Shown: positions 44,527-55,767, counted from the stretch's first letter. The stretch: 64,000 nucleotides of DNA from Smallanthus sonchifolius (GCA_023525975.1 CM042035.1:22547501-22611500), one strand, 5' to 3'. Program-made: numbers and translations. The notes: generated by a model not told the origin, from the letters alone.

Positions 44527-44690
44527 TTCAGGCTAACAGGTGTTGTTATGCCCTACATTAGGATAACATGTGTTGTTATGCCCTCCATTTACATTAGGAT
44601 AACATGTGTTGTTATGCCCTATATTTACATCAGGATAACATGTGTTGTTATGCCCTACATTAGGATAACATGTGTTGTTATGCCCTTCAA
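44527..44690. repeat. Tandem array ATAACATGTGTTGTTATGCC
   Basis: Five copies of a unit with core GGATAACATGTGTTGTTATG and CCCT, in spacings of about 29-42 bases because some copies include ATTTACATT. The core itself is partly palindromic (ATAACA...TGTTAT). Confidence 0.9.
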
Positions 44691-47190
44691 TTACAAAGTT
44701 TCATTTGTGCAACTAGCTTAACTTAGATTCTCCATAAATGCTTTATAAACCATGCATCATATGAATTGTACACAAAACATTTGAACTTTACTTGTGGTGT
44801 CAAAACCTATGTATGCTCACCAACTATTTATAGTTGACCCTCTCATTTTATCATGTTTCAGTTACAAATGTTTGAGTTAAGATTCAAGCTACTTCACTTA
44901 GGGTTGAGAACCTAGTCTTAAATTTTAATATGGAGATTCATGTATTCTTTAATTCTTGTAAATGATGTAATTGATTACTTGAGTTATGAAATGAAACTTA
45001 TTGTTTAATTATTACAACTTTAGCAAACCATGAGCTTATGAACAGTCTACATGTCCCGCCCCGACGTTTCCGCCGTCGGTTGGGGTGTGACATCCCACAT
45101 ATACATATCTTGATGAGGAAGTTCCCAAGCCTATCTCCAAACTTGATGATGAAGAAAAGAAAGTTTATGACAGAGAGAAGAAGGCACACGGATCTATTAC
45201 TATGGCCTTGACCAGGGAGTTATTCCACAGCTTTAGGGGATACGATAACTCCAAGGATCTCTGGAAGGCTTTGCAGAAGATATTCGATGGAAACAGCGAC
45301 ATCAAGAAGAGTAAGAGGGATCTTCTTAGGAAGCAGTATGAGTGCTTCAGATATCTGGAGAATGAATCCATAGATGCGCTCATCTCTAGATTCTATCATC
45401 TGTAAACTGAGCTAAAAGCTTTTGACCTCATCTATCCAAATGAGGAGTTAGTTGAGAAATTTCTGGATGCCCTACCACCAAAATTTGAGATGTATACTAC
45501 CTTGATGAGAGAGAACTCAAAGTTTTATGAGATGACAATTGATGAAGCAATCGGAAAGGTTCAAGCTCATGATATGAACCTAAAAAGAAAGGAGAGCTCA
45601 GGGAGACCTCAAATACAAGACCCTTCTATGTATTTTGGGACGTCTTCCACAGCCAAGTCATCGGGTTCTGGAATTGCCCTTTTCTCAGGGAACTCTCACG
45701 AGGAGGATAATTCAAAAGTTTGTGGTGGTCATGCTTGCTATACAACATCTGGATCTGGTTCTGGATCTCATCACCAGAATTCCTCAAGAAACCCTTCTCC
45801 CACATCTTCAGCTAACCAATCTGCAATAGCCAAGATAGCTGAAGATCATGTGGCTTTGTTTTCATCTTGTATGCTTGCGTATGAAAACTTCATTGGTGGC
45901 AAGCTAACGGATCCTGAAACCATAGAAGAAGACTTTAATCAGGTGGATCCGAATGATATGGAGGATATGGATATTCAGTGGAATATAGCCATGATCTTGA
46001 GAAGAGCCAAGCGTTTCCTTAACAGAACAGGAAGAAAGTTCATTGGTGGGCATTCAAATGCCAAGGTTGGTTTTGATAAATCCAAATCCAAGTGCTATAA
46101 GTGTCAAAATTTTGGACACTTTGCTTGGGAATGTCAAAAGGACAAAGCATCGGCCTCGGGTTTCACCAGACCTAGCCAAGGAAACAGTCAAGGGTACAAC
46201 ACCTCCAACAACCACAATCAAAGTCAAGGTGGTACATCCAATGCTTTAGTAGCTCAACAGAACGATAGCTTTGATTGGGGTGTTCATCTAGAGGATGCCA
46301 TTATTGCTCAAACACAGGTTGGTCTCATGACTGAGATCATGGAAATGATGGAAGCAGAGGAATGGGAAGCTTCTGTGGCTGACCAAGAAGAGTCTACAAC
46401 TGCAGTTGCCCTCATGGCTATTGGAGAGGCATCATGTTCATCAAAGGATCCGGCTCTTGTCTGGCAGAAGACATCAATCGTAGACAAACATGGAGCGACA
46501 GGTATGATCTTAGCTATAAGGTTAGAGGATGACAAGAAGCTGTTTGTAATTAAGTGAGCTAGGGGGGTTCAATACTCGAAACCAACCAGTGAAGCTTTCA
46601 GCTCCTTGCCAAAGTACGACATTGTGAACCTAACAAACCGAGAGCTGCTGGGTCACTCAAATCACGCAGTAGCGATGGGTTTGTGGCAGGTTCTACAGCT
46701 AGAGGTAAGATCTGGGAAGTTCGAAATGTTTAAGCCTCAAGTGCCCAAGTGAGTCAGGGACAAGAATGTTAGACATCCTGTGACTCATAAAAGCTTAAAG
46801 AAACTGGTATACAAGCCAGTGCTGTGTGAAACCAAGATCCCCCTGAGCAAGTTATCTCAGGATATCCTCGGTAACATATGGTACTGGTACGTAGATCCTA
46901 AATCGGGCAAGGCAGTGGTGATTGGAAAGGTGTGGTCCGAGAGTGGAAACTTAGTGCCAAAGGAACTGATCAGAGTTTTTGATGAAGTCTGCTTCATAAA
47001 CTTTTCTGTGAAAGATCTAGAGACGCTAGCTGACAAGTACTGCATGTACATGGACGAGTGGACAAAGTTCCTTGCTTCTAAATACGACAAGGTGGTCAAG
47101 TTCTGCCTTGACTACAAGAAGAAGATGGAAGCTAAAGCTGGGGAGTAGTGAAGACCGAAGACAATCCAGAGCTGTTGTCAAGGGGGAGTT

Positions 47191-47679
47191 TGTTGAAGCA
47201 CTTTTGTGTGACAAACACTCAGGATATTGTCTTAGCTTTTGTACTTGTCTTGTATGTATTAGTCTTTGTATGTATTAAGTTATCGAGTTGTAATTACTAA
47301 TGTATGTACTAGTCGTCTGTTTTATCTAAGTGTTTTGCGCACTTAGTATGTGCGCAGGAATTACTTCCTGCGTACTTAGCAAGTACGCAAGAATTCTCTG
47401 CGTACTTGTTAAGTACGCAGGAACAATTTGCCCTGCGCACTTGTTAAGTACGCAGAGATCAGGTCTAGTATAAATAGGTTGTGGTGACAGAAGTTATGTA
47501 CGCACTCATTTGTAACATCTCTGTAACCTATAAGTTTTATAATAGATGAAGTTTGAAAGTGTTTTCGCTGTCGGTTTACTTTGTGTTACTTGATTCTCCA
47601 CCTAGTCATGGGTATTCCGCACCCGGTCCGACTAGTCACACACCCACACGTAACGATCCGAGACACCCGGGGACCTACA
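47191..47679 (+). mobile_element. 3' LTR of the gag-only Copia
   Basis: TGTTGAAGCA to GGGACCTACA, right after the polypurine tract. It carries the same TATA box and GTACGC palindromes as the 5' copy, with about a dozen substitutions. Confidence 0.93.
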
Positions 47680-47777
47680 AATTTAAATATCAAGTAATTT
47701 GGAAATTGACACATAGCAGAAGTGGGTTAAGAAGGTGACAAGTGGCAAAATTATGTTCTTTTATTATAATAGGAAGA

Positions 47778-49373
47778 TTTGATGATGTATAAGTTATTTT
47801 TTTCATAGCCTCGAACGTTAATAATATGTTGATGATGGTACTGAAAACATTAAAAAAGACATGAAAATGAATTTCATAAATGTTGTTCTTGGAACATTAA
47901 GGTTAAATTACATGTTAAATGAATATTACAATGATAATTTACAAATTTGAAAACACTTCTTTGTATACAACATTTGAAGTGGTATTACAAACTTTTTCAT
48001 CTTTATCAAAGACTAATAGTTTAAGGCATCTCTACTTTTAAACCACCATGTTCCTATCTGGTTTTAGGTGCAGTAAATCACTGTCAAACACACAATTAAC
48101 AACTAAACAGTCACCAACTTGGTGAACAGTAGAGTGCAAATGAAGAAGCATGCAGTACAAGCCCACTCTGCGTGGACACTCATCCCCTCTTTTAAAAGCC
48201 ATGTCTAATGACAATATTCCACCTCATGCTTACTTCCTCTCTTTCTCTGCCTCCTGATCCTAGGATTGATGAAATCGCGGTGCTTGGTAAAACAACAAAC
48301 GCAAAGTACTTAAATTAATTTCCAAAAAAGAAAAAACAAATAGATGGTGGATTTGATAATATACTATAATTTAAGATTTAAGATGTGTTTTGAAAGTAAA
48401 TATCAATTTTGACTCATTTATTTATAGCGGGTTGATTTAGATTATGTTTTAACTTAGACGGGTCAAATGGGTTGAGAATCTCCATATACATATCTGTAAA
48501 TCAAAATATACCACAAAGATTCCCAAAAACATACATTAGAGCTGAAATTAGAATTGAAAATAGTGGCAATTTTGACCTATTTATTTGTCAAATGGGTTAA
48601 ACTTAAAAAGACAATGTTATTCTTAGTTTTGCCTTTTATCTTTCTCCTACATTCTTTATCTAAAAGTACCACTTGTGATTATTGCTTTTGTGTTCCTTTC
48701 TTAGTGGCAGGTGGTGCTTTAGTTTATGCATAAAGAAAGAGAGCAATACGCAATTGTGGCCTGGATACCAAACCAATTCTGGTCTAGGCCTGTGTCGGTC
48801 CAAAACGGGTCATTGAAATGAATAAAAACTTGAGTTTTTATGATTTTTAACTGTTTAGTCCTGGTGTTGAAATGAGCTCTAATAGATTTCGGTTTAATTC
48901 TTTGGTTTTGCAGATTTTGTACCAAATATGAAACATTTTTTTCAGAAGTGGTAACTCACGCACCAATAAACTGATGATTCAATATGCACACATAGACACA
49001 CAAAATGGAATGAATAGAATTAAATGTGTAGAATAAATCAAAATGAACCACATTCAGATTGTAAAATAGTTAGCAAATCATGGATATGTAAACCATAGAA
49101 TAAAAGTATGGAACCAAAATGAAACACGTGTTTAAAATATTTGCATATGGTATAGCAATATAGATGTGATCGATAAAAAAGATTACGTATATAAAACTTT
49201 GTAAGAGTACCTACACAGAGATTACTGCCTACAATGGCAAGACGCCTAAAAGGCTGAATTAAATTTGCTTAACAAGTGAAACGTTTTCGGACCTATAGTC
49301 CGAACACCCATACAGGGCAAACCAGTATGTTATAAATAGGTGTCTTTAAATAAAAGAAACAAAAATTATGAGA
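47778..49373. other. Intergenic stretch without a supported gene
   Basis: Mostly AT-rich. The part at about 48055-48260 is less AT-rich, with a perfect 13-base palindrome CACCAACTTGGTG (48112-48124) and a CT-rich CTTCCTCTCTTTCTCTGCCT near 48234, as in some plant leaders, but no frame follows. I found no element ends here apart from the Helitron edge. Confidence 0.45.
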
Positions 49374-49478
49374 TTATGTGTAACACCCTTAATTGGAACA
49401 CCAATTAATAAAACATTGAAAAACGCGCGGAAGCATTTATCCCAAGATTTTTATTTTTTATTTTATTTTTTTTTATAA

Positions 49479-49577
49479 CCCTCGCGTACCGCGAGGGACT
49501 CAGTCTCACCTTTCGCGTACCGCGAAGGAAAACGAAAATGGCCGTCCGAGAACCAGGTCTCTCGCGTACCGCGAGGG
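49479..49577. repeat. CTCGCGTACCGCGAG palindrome cluster
   Basis: Three copies: CCCTCGCGTACCGCGAGGG (49479-49497), CTTTCGCGTACCGCGAAGG (49510-49528) and CTCGCGTACCGCGAGGG (49561-49577). The second carries compensating changes that keep the stem paired (C-G replaced by T-A). Confidence 0.88.
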
Positions 49578-50039
49578 ACCTGAGTAAACATAAAGTTTAC
49601 TCAGTTTGCCCAGCTCCAACACTTAACCATTTTTCCAACATTTTTCAATTCAACATGACACCAAAATTTCCCAACACATGGGTTTTAATTTCAAAACATT
49701 CAACATCATTTATGTACAACAAAAACACAAATTCTTGCATCAAAATCATCCATTTATGGATTTCTATTTATACCCCCAAACACCTTAACGCATACGAGAA
49801 TCCGCCAAAACGCCTTAAACTTGACTTGGACTTCATCGGAGCTTTTCCTACATAACACCACACATATCACCATTAGTAATGAAGATAAAACATAACAAAC
49901 AAGTAAAATTTACTTGTTTTCACCCATTCACCCATTTGACCCGTTTTCACACAATTTACCATTAGGCTACTTATCACTTGCTTATCACCTTGCAAGTTTC
50001 ATTCTTTCATTTATCATTCATATTTAACTCATTTTCATT

Positions 50040-50800
50040 TCCATTATGGCTCGTAGACCATAACTTTATCACCACATTTCCATTATGATTCTTAGATCAT
50101 AATTTCATCACCCATTTCCATTATGGTGTTTAAACCATAACTTCTTTACCACATTTCCATTATAGTAATACAACTATAACTACATTCATTCACTTCTATA
50201 CACATTCTTAACACTTAACACATTCTGCATACCATATTGCATATAACACCATATATTAACATGTAAAATCTACTTATTTTTACCAATTAACCCATTTGAC
50301 CCGTTTGCACCCAAATAGTCAAATAAGCTTCTTAACACTTGCATTTCCACTACAAGTTTCATTCTTTTCGCATAACATTCATAATCCAACTTTCCATATC
50401 CATTATGGCACTTCGGCCATAACCTCATATCCATTATGATACTTAGATCATAACCTCATATCCATTATGGTATTTTAACCATAACCTCATATCCATTATG
50501 ATTCATAGATCATAACCTCATATCCATTATGATTCTTAGATCATAACCTCATATCCATTATGATTCATAGATCATAACCTCATATCCATTATGATTCTTA
50601 GATCATAACCTCATTTACACATATCCATTATAGTATTACACTATAACTACATTCATTCATTGCACATATCCATTATAGCATTCAACTATAACTACATTCA
50701 TTCTTTTGCACATAACCATTATGGTATTACCACTATAACCACATTCTTTCATTTGCACATATCCATTATAGTTTTATCACTATAACTACATTCATACATT
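50040..50800. repeat. CCATTATGRT...ATCATAA repeat field
   Basis: About 15-18 units of the type TCCATTATGATTCTTAGATC followed by ATAACCTCAT. Variants keep pairing between the arms: TATGGCACTTCGGCCATAA, TATGATTCATAGATCATAA, TATGGTATTTTAACCATAA, TATAGTATTACACTATAA. So the units differ in sequence while remaining self-complementary. Confidence 0.88.
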
Positions 50801-51841
50801 TTCACATTCTAGTTCATGCATAAGCATACACTTTCATTTCAACACATAATATGCATCATCACACATATACCACCCATTTATCAACATTACTAAGTAAGTG
50901 CATAGGCACTTACCTTTTGGGTTAGAAGATCCCGCACCACCTTCTCGATTCACAAATTGATTACCTAAACATATACACCTGGTTTAGTAATCTAACATAC
51001 ATCAAAAACACATTACAATTGAGTTCACAACCCAATTTCCATTTCCAACCCAAACTGACCCGTTTGGGTTATTCCCATAACCAAACACCCTCTTTCAATA
51101 CAAACTTACCTACTTGAGTTTTCTTTCCAATACCTTGACACTAATTTCTCATTCAATAACTTTTATTAGGTCAATTTGGTGTTTGTTCAAGTGCCTATTA
51201 CCACCTAAACACTTAATCTTCACTATTTCATCATTCTAGCATCATGATCCAAACACCCCGAATTTTCACCATATGAACCCTAATTTTTCAAAATCAAAAT
51301 CAAAGGGTTCTAGGATGTTAATCACCTTTCTTTACCTTTAGAATAGCTAGATTATCTACAATCTAACACTAATTTACCACATGCATACTAAATTTTTGGA
51401 TTTCTCCAAAACCCACCAAGTATCACATTCAAAGTGAAATCAAAGGAAGGAAATCACTTAGTTGATGCTATGAAGGTGTTGTGTGAGTCAAAACCTTCAC
51501 AATCCAAGCTTCAAATGCAAGATTTAAGCTTCAAACTCGATTTCTCCTTTTCTCCTCTTGAGATGAACGACCCACACATATGACCCATAAACTCGATTTT
51601 GACTTCTTTTTAGTCAAAATGGCAGATTTTCCATATTACACCTTTAGCCCCTGAACTTTCATTTCACCCATTTCATTCCAAAACTAGTTAAAACTAGTAT
51701 AACCCCATTACTAACTTGAAACCCACTTGTTTCAACTTATTTCTAAAATATTATTTTCACCATAATATTTATTGAAATATTTTATTTATTTGAAAACGAA
51801 ACCCGGATTTTGGTTCGTTACATTATGCGATGTAGGCACGC

Positions 51842-52051
51842 AATGGCGGACCTATTAAGGGACTATGGGGGCAGTCGCCCTCCATGAAAAAAAAATTTAG
51901 TGTAAAATACGCACTAAAATACCGATCGCCCCCCATAAAATTTTAAAATAGCCCCCCGAATTCCCCTCAATGGAAAAAATTTAGTGTTATATGCACATTA
52001 TATCTCACTACTCAACCGACCCCAATGAAAAACTTTTCTGGATCCGTCACT
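51842..52051. mobile_element. Small hAT-like MITE
   Basis: Ends AATGGCGGACC / AGTGACGGATCC are inverted repeats resembling those of the MITE at 36465-37026. Flanks GGCACGC and ATACGCA only partly match. The interior has two CGCCCTCC / CGCCCCCC blocks. Confidence 0.45.
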
Positions 52052-52084
52052 ATACGCAAGACTTGTAACATTAAGATTTTTCCC

Positions 52085-53403
52085 AAATTCCAGAAGTTGA
52101 TTGTGAGGAAACGTGTTCCCCTGGAGTGGATGCGATAACCTTTAGATGTTTAGTCGGCCTTGCAATCTCAAAAGGACTTCAGAAAACTTATGGATGCTGT
52201 TACTGCATACTTGTGTGGAAAACTTGAAAGTGACAACTACAAGAAAATTCCTAAAGGACTAGAAATGACTGAAGCATTATAATTAGTACCCCGAGATGTG
52301 TGTTATAAATCTCAAGAGATTTTTATATAGTCTCGATAAATATGGTCGTATGTGGTACAATCGACTCAGTGAATATCTAGAAAAAGAAGGATACAAATCT
52401 AATGTAATTAGCCCATGTGTCTTTATAAAAAGATCACACCCAAATCTCACCATAATAGCAGTTTATGATATAAACATCATTGGATCTCCTAAAGAGATGG
52501 AGAAAGCTGCTCAATCATTAAAGAGAGAATTTGAAATGAAAGATCTTGGTATGAAAGTATCAGTGCAATGAAACATTTTTCCAACAATCAAACTACATCA
52601 AGAAGATGTTAGTACTATTCAATATGGATAAAGCTCATCCGTTTAGCGTCCCTATGTTTGTCCGACCGCTAGATCCACATAAGGATCCTTATCAACCTCA
52701 AGAAAAGGGCGAAGAAGTACCGTACTTAAGCGCGATCGGAGCTCTTATGGATCTTGCAAATAACACGAGACCTGATATTACATTCTCTGTACATGTACTA
52801 GCGAGATACAGTTCGAATCCAACACGTAGACATTGGAATGGAATAAAACATATATTTCGGTATATGTGTGGGACACAAGACTTGGGTCTTTTCTACCAGA
52901 AAAATAAAAAGTCCCAGCTGGTTGGTTATGCTGATGCTGGATATCTATCAGATCCACATAAAGCACGTTCTCAAATAGGTTACGTATTCACATATGGTGG
53001 CACCACAATTTCTTAGAAGTCGACAAAGCAAACACTTACAACAACGTCATCAAATCATGTCGAATTAATAGCACTATATGATGTCGGTCGAGAATGTGTG
53101 TGAAGATCAAGAAGGACTATTAATCACTTACAAGAAGCATATGGATTAGTACAGATCAAGAAGGACCCGGCGATTATTTATGAAGACAATGCTGCTTGCA
53201 TAGCTCAGATAAGAGAAGGCTGCATCAAAGGTGACAGAACAAAACATATTTCACCAAAGTTTTTCTCAACATATGACTTGCAGAAAGAAGGGGAAATCGA
53301 TGTTCACCAGATTAAGTCAAATGACAATCTAGCTGACCTATTCACAAAATCTTTACCTAGAAGCAAACACAAGATAGGACTTCGTAGATTAAGAAACATT
53401 AGT
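52085..53403 (+). pseudogene. Copia reverse transcriptase-RNase H remnant
   Basis: The reverse transcriptase end (KRFLYSLDKYGRMWYNRLSE, about 52307-52370) and the RNase H domain (LVGYADAGYLSDPHKARSQI at about 52919-52978, then YEDNAACIAQIREGCIKGDR to 53240, and ADLFTKSLP near 53335) are recognisable. Stops and frameshifts interrupt it, and the catalytic YVDD of Copia reverse transcriptase is reduced to a VYDINIIG string. The upstream gag, protease and integrase are absent. It is the 3' half of a dead element. Confidence 0.88.
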
Positions 53404-53595
53404 TAAATTAAGGGGAGCATTATACACGTTATACTCTTTTTTCCTTGACTAAGTTTTGTCCCTCTGGGTTTTCTTAGTAAGGTTTTTAACGAGGTAGCAT
53501 AATTGGTCTGGTAGCATCAGTTTTATCTTTAGGTCCTGAAATACTGATTTAACATCACCATGAAGCATGTTGTTAATAGTATATAATGAACATAA

Positions 53596-53626
<31 letters not shown>

Positions 53627-53633
53627 TCTATCT

Positions 53634-53642
53634 GAGGGGGAG
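53634..53642 (+). other. Polypurine tract of the dead Copia
   Basis: GAGGGGGAG right before the LTR start TGTTGAAAAT at 53643. Confidence 0.75.
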
Positions 53643-54038
53643 TGTTGAAAATAAGATACATATGTATGATTTTTCTCTCCTATTACAAACTGCTTTTGGC
53701 AGTTACTTAAAAAAAATGAGTTTTTCCGGACTCGCTAACCGGCCTGCGACACCCACGCCCAAGAATATCGCAGGGGGCAATCGGCTCACGGTTCTCAACC
53801 AAGGTCAAGGTGTGGGGTTCGAACTGCTATCTCTGCCCCACAATCGCTTTTTTGCTCAAAACATTGACCTTGGATTCTCCGATCATCGACGTGGGCTGGC
53901 CACCCCCAAAGTAGTGCCTGTGGGGATCGAACCTGGGTCTCCTTTGGAGAGCCCATGCCTCCTTACCACTAGGCCTTAATACATGTATATATACACCATT
54001 CAAATTGAATAAAGGGTTAGTTCTATTCTGATATTTCA
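53643..54038 (+). mobile_element. 3' LTR of the dead Copia, split by a SINE
   Basis: Starts TGTTGAAAATAAG after the polypurine tract. The continuation after the SINE (TACATGTATATATACACC...AATAAAGGGTTAGTTC) ends near GATATTTCA at 54038, which is my best guess for the CA end. No 5' LTR was found. Confidence 0.5.
53712..53978 (-). mobile_element. tRNA-derived SINE (minus) in the Copia LTR
   Basis: Minus strand: A box GGCCTAGTGGTAAGGAGGC, B box GGTTCGATCCCC, then ACTTTGGGGGTGG shared in kind with the SINE at 12938-13271 (ACTTTGGGAGGGG), and a second B-box-like GTTCGAACCCC. It ends in a T run rather than an A run. Clear target duplications were not found. I take it as a diverged relative of the intron SINE. 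Confidence 0.6.
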
Positions 54039-54469
54039 ATAGATTCATATCAATTTGTTCTATATTTTGTTAATTTTAAGGAGCATTTTTTTTCATTTTA
54101 TTTATTTTTACATTTTAATCCCGTTTTAACAAATCAATTAATCAATCACATTATGGATTTTCAAATGAATCTTTTAAATTTCAATTCTAATTCCTTAGGA
54201 TTCCGAAAACCGAACGCCCAAAATATTTTGCATCGGAAAGTAGTGATATAGAGAGAGAATAATTTCATAAAAAAACTACAATTTACAATATGTAAATGAA
54301 ATTTCCTTTAGATGATCGTTTACATATTATAGATCCTTAAGTGACAAAATCTACCAAGGAAATGAATACATTGTAGATCAAATGCATTGTCTCAATTGTT
54401 CTTCTTCATTGTTCTTATTTTGTTTTTTAATCTTTTAACTATATTTAATTTAAATATCATATATACAGT
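54039..54469. other. Intergenic stretch without recognised features
   Basis: AT-rich; no gene or element end that I can support. Confidence 0.5.
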
Positions 54470-54864
54470 GTTGTAAAATCGTTAGGCGCTAGTCGCGCGA
54501 AAGAGTGCCGACTAACAATTAATCGAGATTAATTGGGATTAATCGGATTGGAAATTTTGTATCTAATTTTCAAACTTTTATATATACACACACAGACATT
54601 TTTATATGTAACTTTTGAAGTAGACAGGTTTTAACCCCTCCTCGACCCATTCAGGACGGGCCGAAATTTACAGGGTCTGGCCGGAATTTGGCCGGAAAAT
54701 AGCCGAAATCGTTGGGCTGCCACCATTTTTTGGCCGATTAGGACAGCCTATAATCGTTGTTGACTGGCTACCGACTTTTGGTCTGATTAGCTGAAAATTC
54801 CACGGTGGATCCCCTATTAGCAATTAATCACCGATTAATCCATGACTAATCGTGATTTTGCAAC
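54470..54864. mobile_element. MITE-like repeat with GTTGTAAAATC ends
   Basis: Left end GTTGTAAAATCGTTAG and right end in reverse complement GTTGCAAAATCACGATTAG are inverted repeats. Several ATTAATCG/CGATTAAT blocks inside pair with one another. No coding sequence; target duplication unclear. Confidence 0.55.
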
Positions 54865-55767
54865 CATGCATGTATATCAAAGATTACTTGGTTAATTTGT
54901 TTCTTTATATTGATAGCTTTCGATCTCTCATTCTGTACAGTGTGTTCTTAATTGTTGAGATTGATTAGTAGCTCATTCATTATTTTTCAGACCACAAGAA
55001 ATTTACATGTGACAAAGCCACGTCTGAATATGCAACAAACCATAATGAGACCATTCAAATGAATGGAAAAACTCGATAAAAATAAATAAGAGAGTGAAAG
55101 GATGGCAATGTGATACCACACATGGAAGTTATATAGAATAAGATGGTGGCCCTCCTCCTCCCTTTTCCAATTTCCACTATTTCTTTTAATAAAATAACAA
55201 ATTTCTGTAAAATTCATATAAACATTTAAAAGTTATATTAAGTTTTAGTTTAATAGGTTTATAAACTTTTTCATTATAGGATTTTTTTAAACATTGAGCA
55301 TATATATGGATTTTTTAAACTTTGACCACTTTAACATTTTTATAAAATTTTGACCATTTTTATTTAAAAGTTTTATAGAAAAGATTTTTAACTTCAAAAA
55401 CTAGCTTCTAAGACAACACATCTGGACCACATTCACAAATCTTGCTATAATAATCAGAAGTAATTATAATTTTACATCTACGACGACCCTACATACAAAG
55501 GGTCACGTGACACTAGAATTTTTTTTTATTATATATTAAAAAGTATTCAAATACTTGTTCTTTACGTGTAATATAAGTAAAAAAAAAATATCTTGTGTCC
55601 GCAACTTACATACACATTTTTCTTCACATCAATTAATATCAATAAAGATTAGCCAACAATAATATTATCGAATTTGAATGATGATTACAGTTTAAATCAA
55701 GAATATAAATAGTTATAAATAATCCAGATTAGAATTTTCTAACCTTGATTTCAATTTCATTTTCAAT
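54865..55767. other. 3' flank of the VEL gene
   Basis: AT-rich, without a supported gene or transposon end. The last 100-200 bases before 55768 should hold the 3' UTR of the minus-strand gene; no canonical AATAAA stands out. Confidence 0.4.

Larger units (their letters stand above)
42064..45092 (+). mobile_element. Solo LTR of a Tekay-type Gypsy element (3029 bp)
   Basis: TGTAACATCC to GGGGTGTGACA with TCCCA duplicated (42059-42063 and 45093-45097). No internal domain remains, so it is a solo LTR formed by LTR-LTR recombination. It shares ordered landmarks with 2280-4621. It carries two tRNA-like segments and a tandem array. Confidence 0.9.
41880..47148 (+). pseudogene. Copia gag with C-terminal extension, interrupted
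   Basis: Gag assembles the particle and binds RNA. Part 1 (41880-42063) starts MANLQNLGNLLNYDNEIGT; part 2 resumes at 45093 after the solo LTR. It has the UBN2-like Copia gag region (LFHSFRGYDNSKDLWKALQK, ALISRFYHL, FLDALPPKFEMYTTL) and one zinc knuckle CYKCQNFGHFAWEC at about 46098-46139. The frame then continues, in the same phase and past two TGA codons, into about 200 more residues (to 47148) with KIPLSKLSQDILGNIWYWYV and a Lys/Glu-rich tail. In-frame stops near 41990, 42030, 45402, 46555 and 46750 all fit C-to-T changes. I know no named domain in the extension. Confidence 0.8.
39502..47679 (+). mobile_element. Gag-only Copia retrotransposon (TR-GAG type)
   Basis: LTRs of 503 and 489 bp, PBS, leader, a Copia-type gag with CCHC knuckle and a C-terminal extension, polypurine tract AGGGGGAGT (47181-47189) and target duplication AATTT. 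Protease, integrase and reverse transcriptase are absent, and no gap suggests they were deleted. It would need proteins from an autonomous relative. A 3-kb solo LTR is inserted in gag. The LTRs differ at about a dozen sites plus a 14-base indel, so the insertion is much older than the young Tekay. Confidence 0.88.
39081..47777 (-). mobile_element. Non-autonomous Helitron split by a Copia element
   Basis: 3' end on the minus strand: perfect hairpin CCCGTGTAGTACACGGG, CCTATAAC, CTAG at 39081-39084, then T. The 5' end is A|TCTTCCTATTATAATAAAAG at 47777. Without the insertion it is about 514 bp, matching the size of its relatives. The Copia insertion target AATTT is duplicated at 39497-39501 and 47680-47684. 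Confidence 0.75.
49379..51822 (-). mobile_element. Solo LTR of a Gypsy element (2444 bp)
   Basis: TGTAACACCC to GGTTCGTTACA on the plus strand, with TTATG duplicated (49374-49378 and 51823-51827). The GCGCGGAAGC block near the left end parallels the AGCGGAAGTC block near the same end of the Tekay LTRs, so the orientation is probably minus. Contains a palindrome cluster and a long repeat field. No internal domain remains. Confidence 0.9.

Noticed and set aside
42064..45092. An intron or novel large insertion in the Copia gag
   Set aside because: TG...CA ends and the TCCCA duplication show a solo LTR. Coding sequence resumes exactly after it.
48112..48124. A microRNA precursor around CACCAACTTGGTG
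   Set aside because: The palindrome is only 13 bases and the flanks do not extend into a hairpin; no known plant miRNA sequence was recognised.
50040..50800. CRISPR-like or satellite array
   Set aside because: Spacing is irregular, units vary in sequence, and the field is bounded by a solo LTR with its own TTATG duplication.
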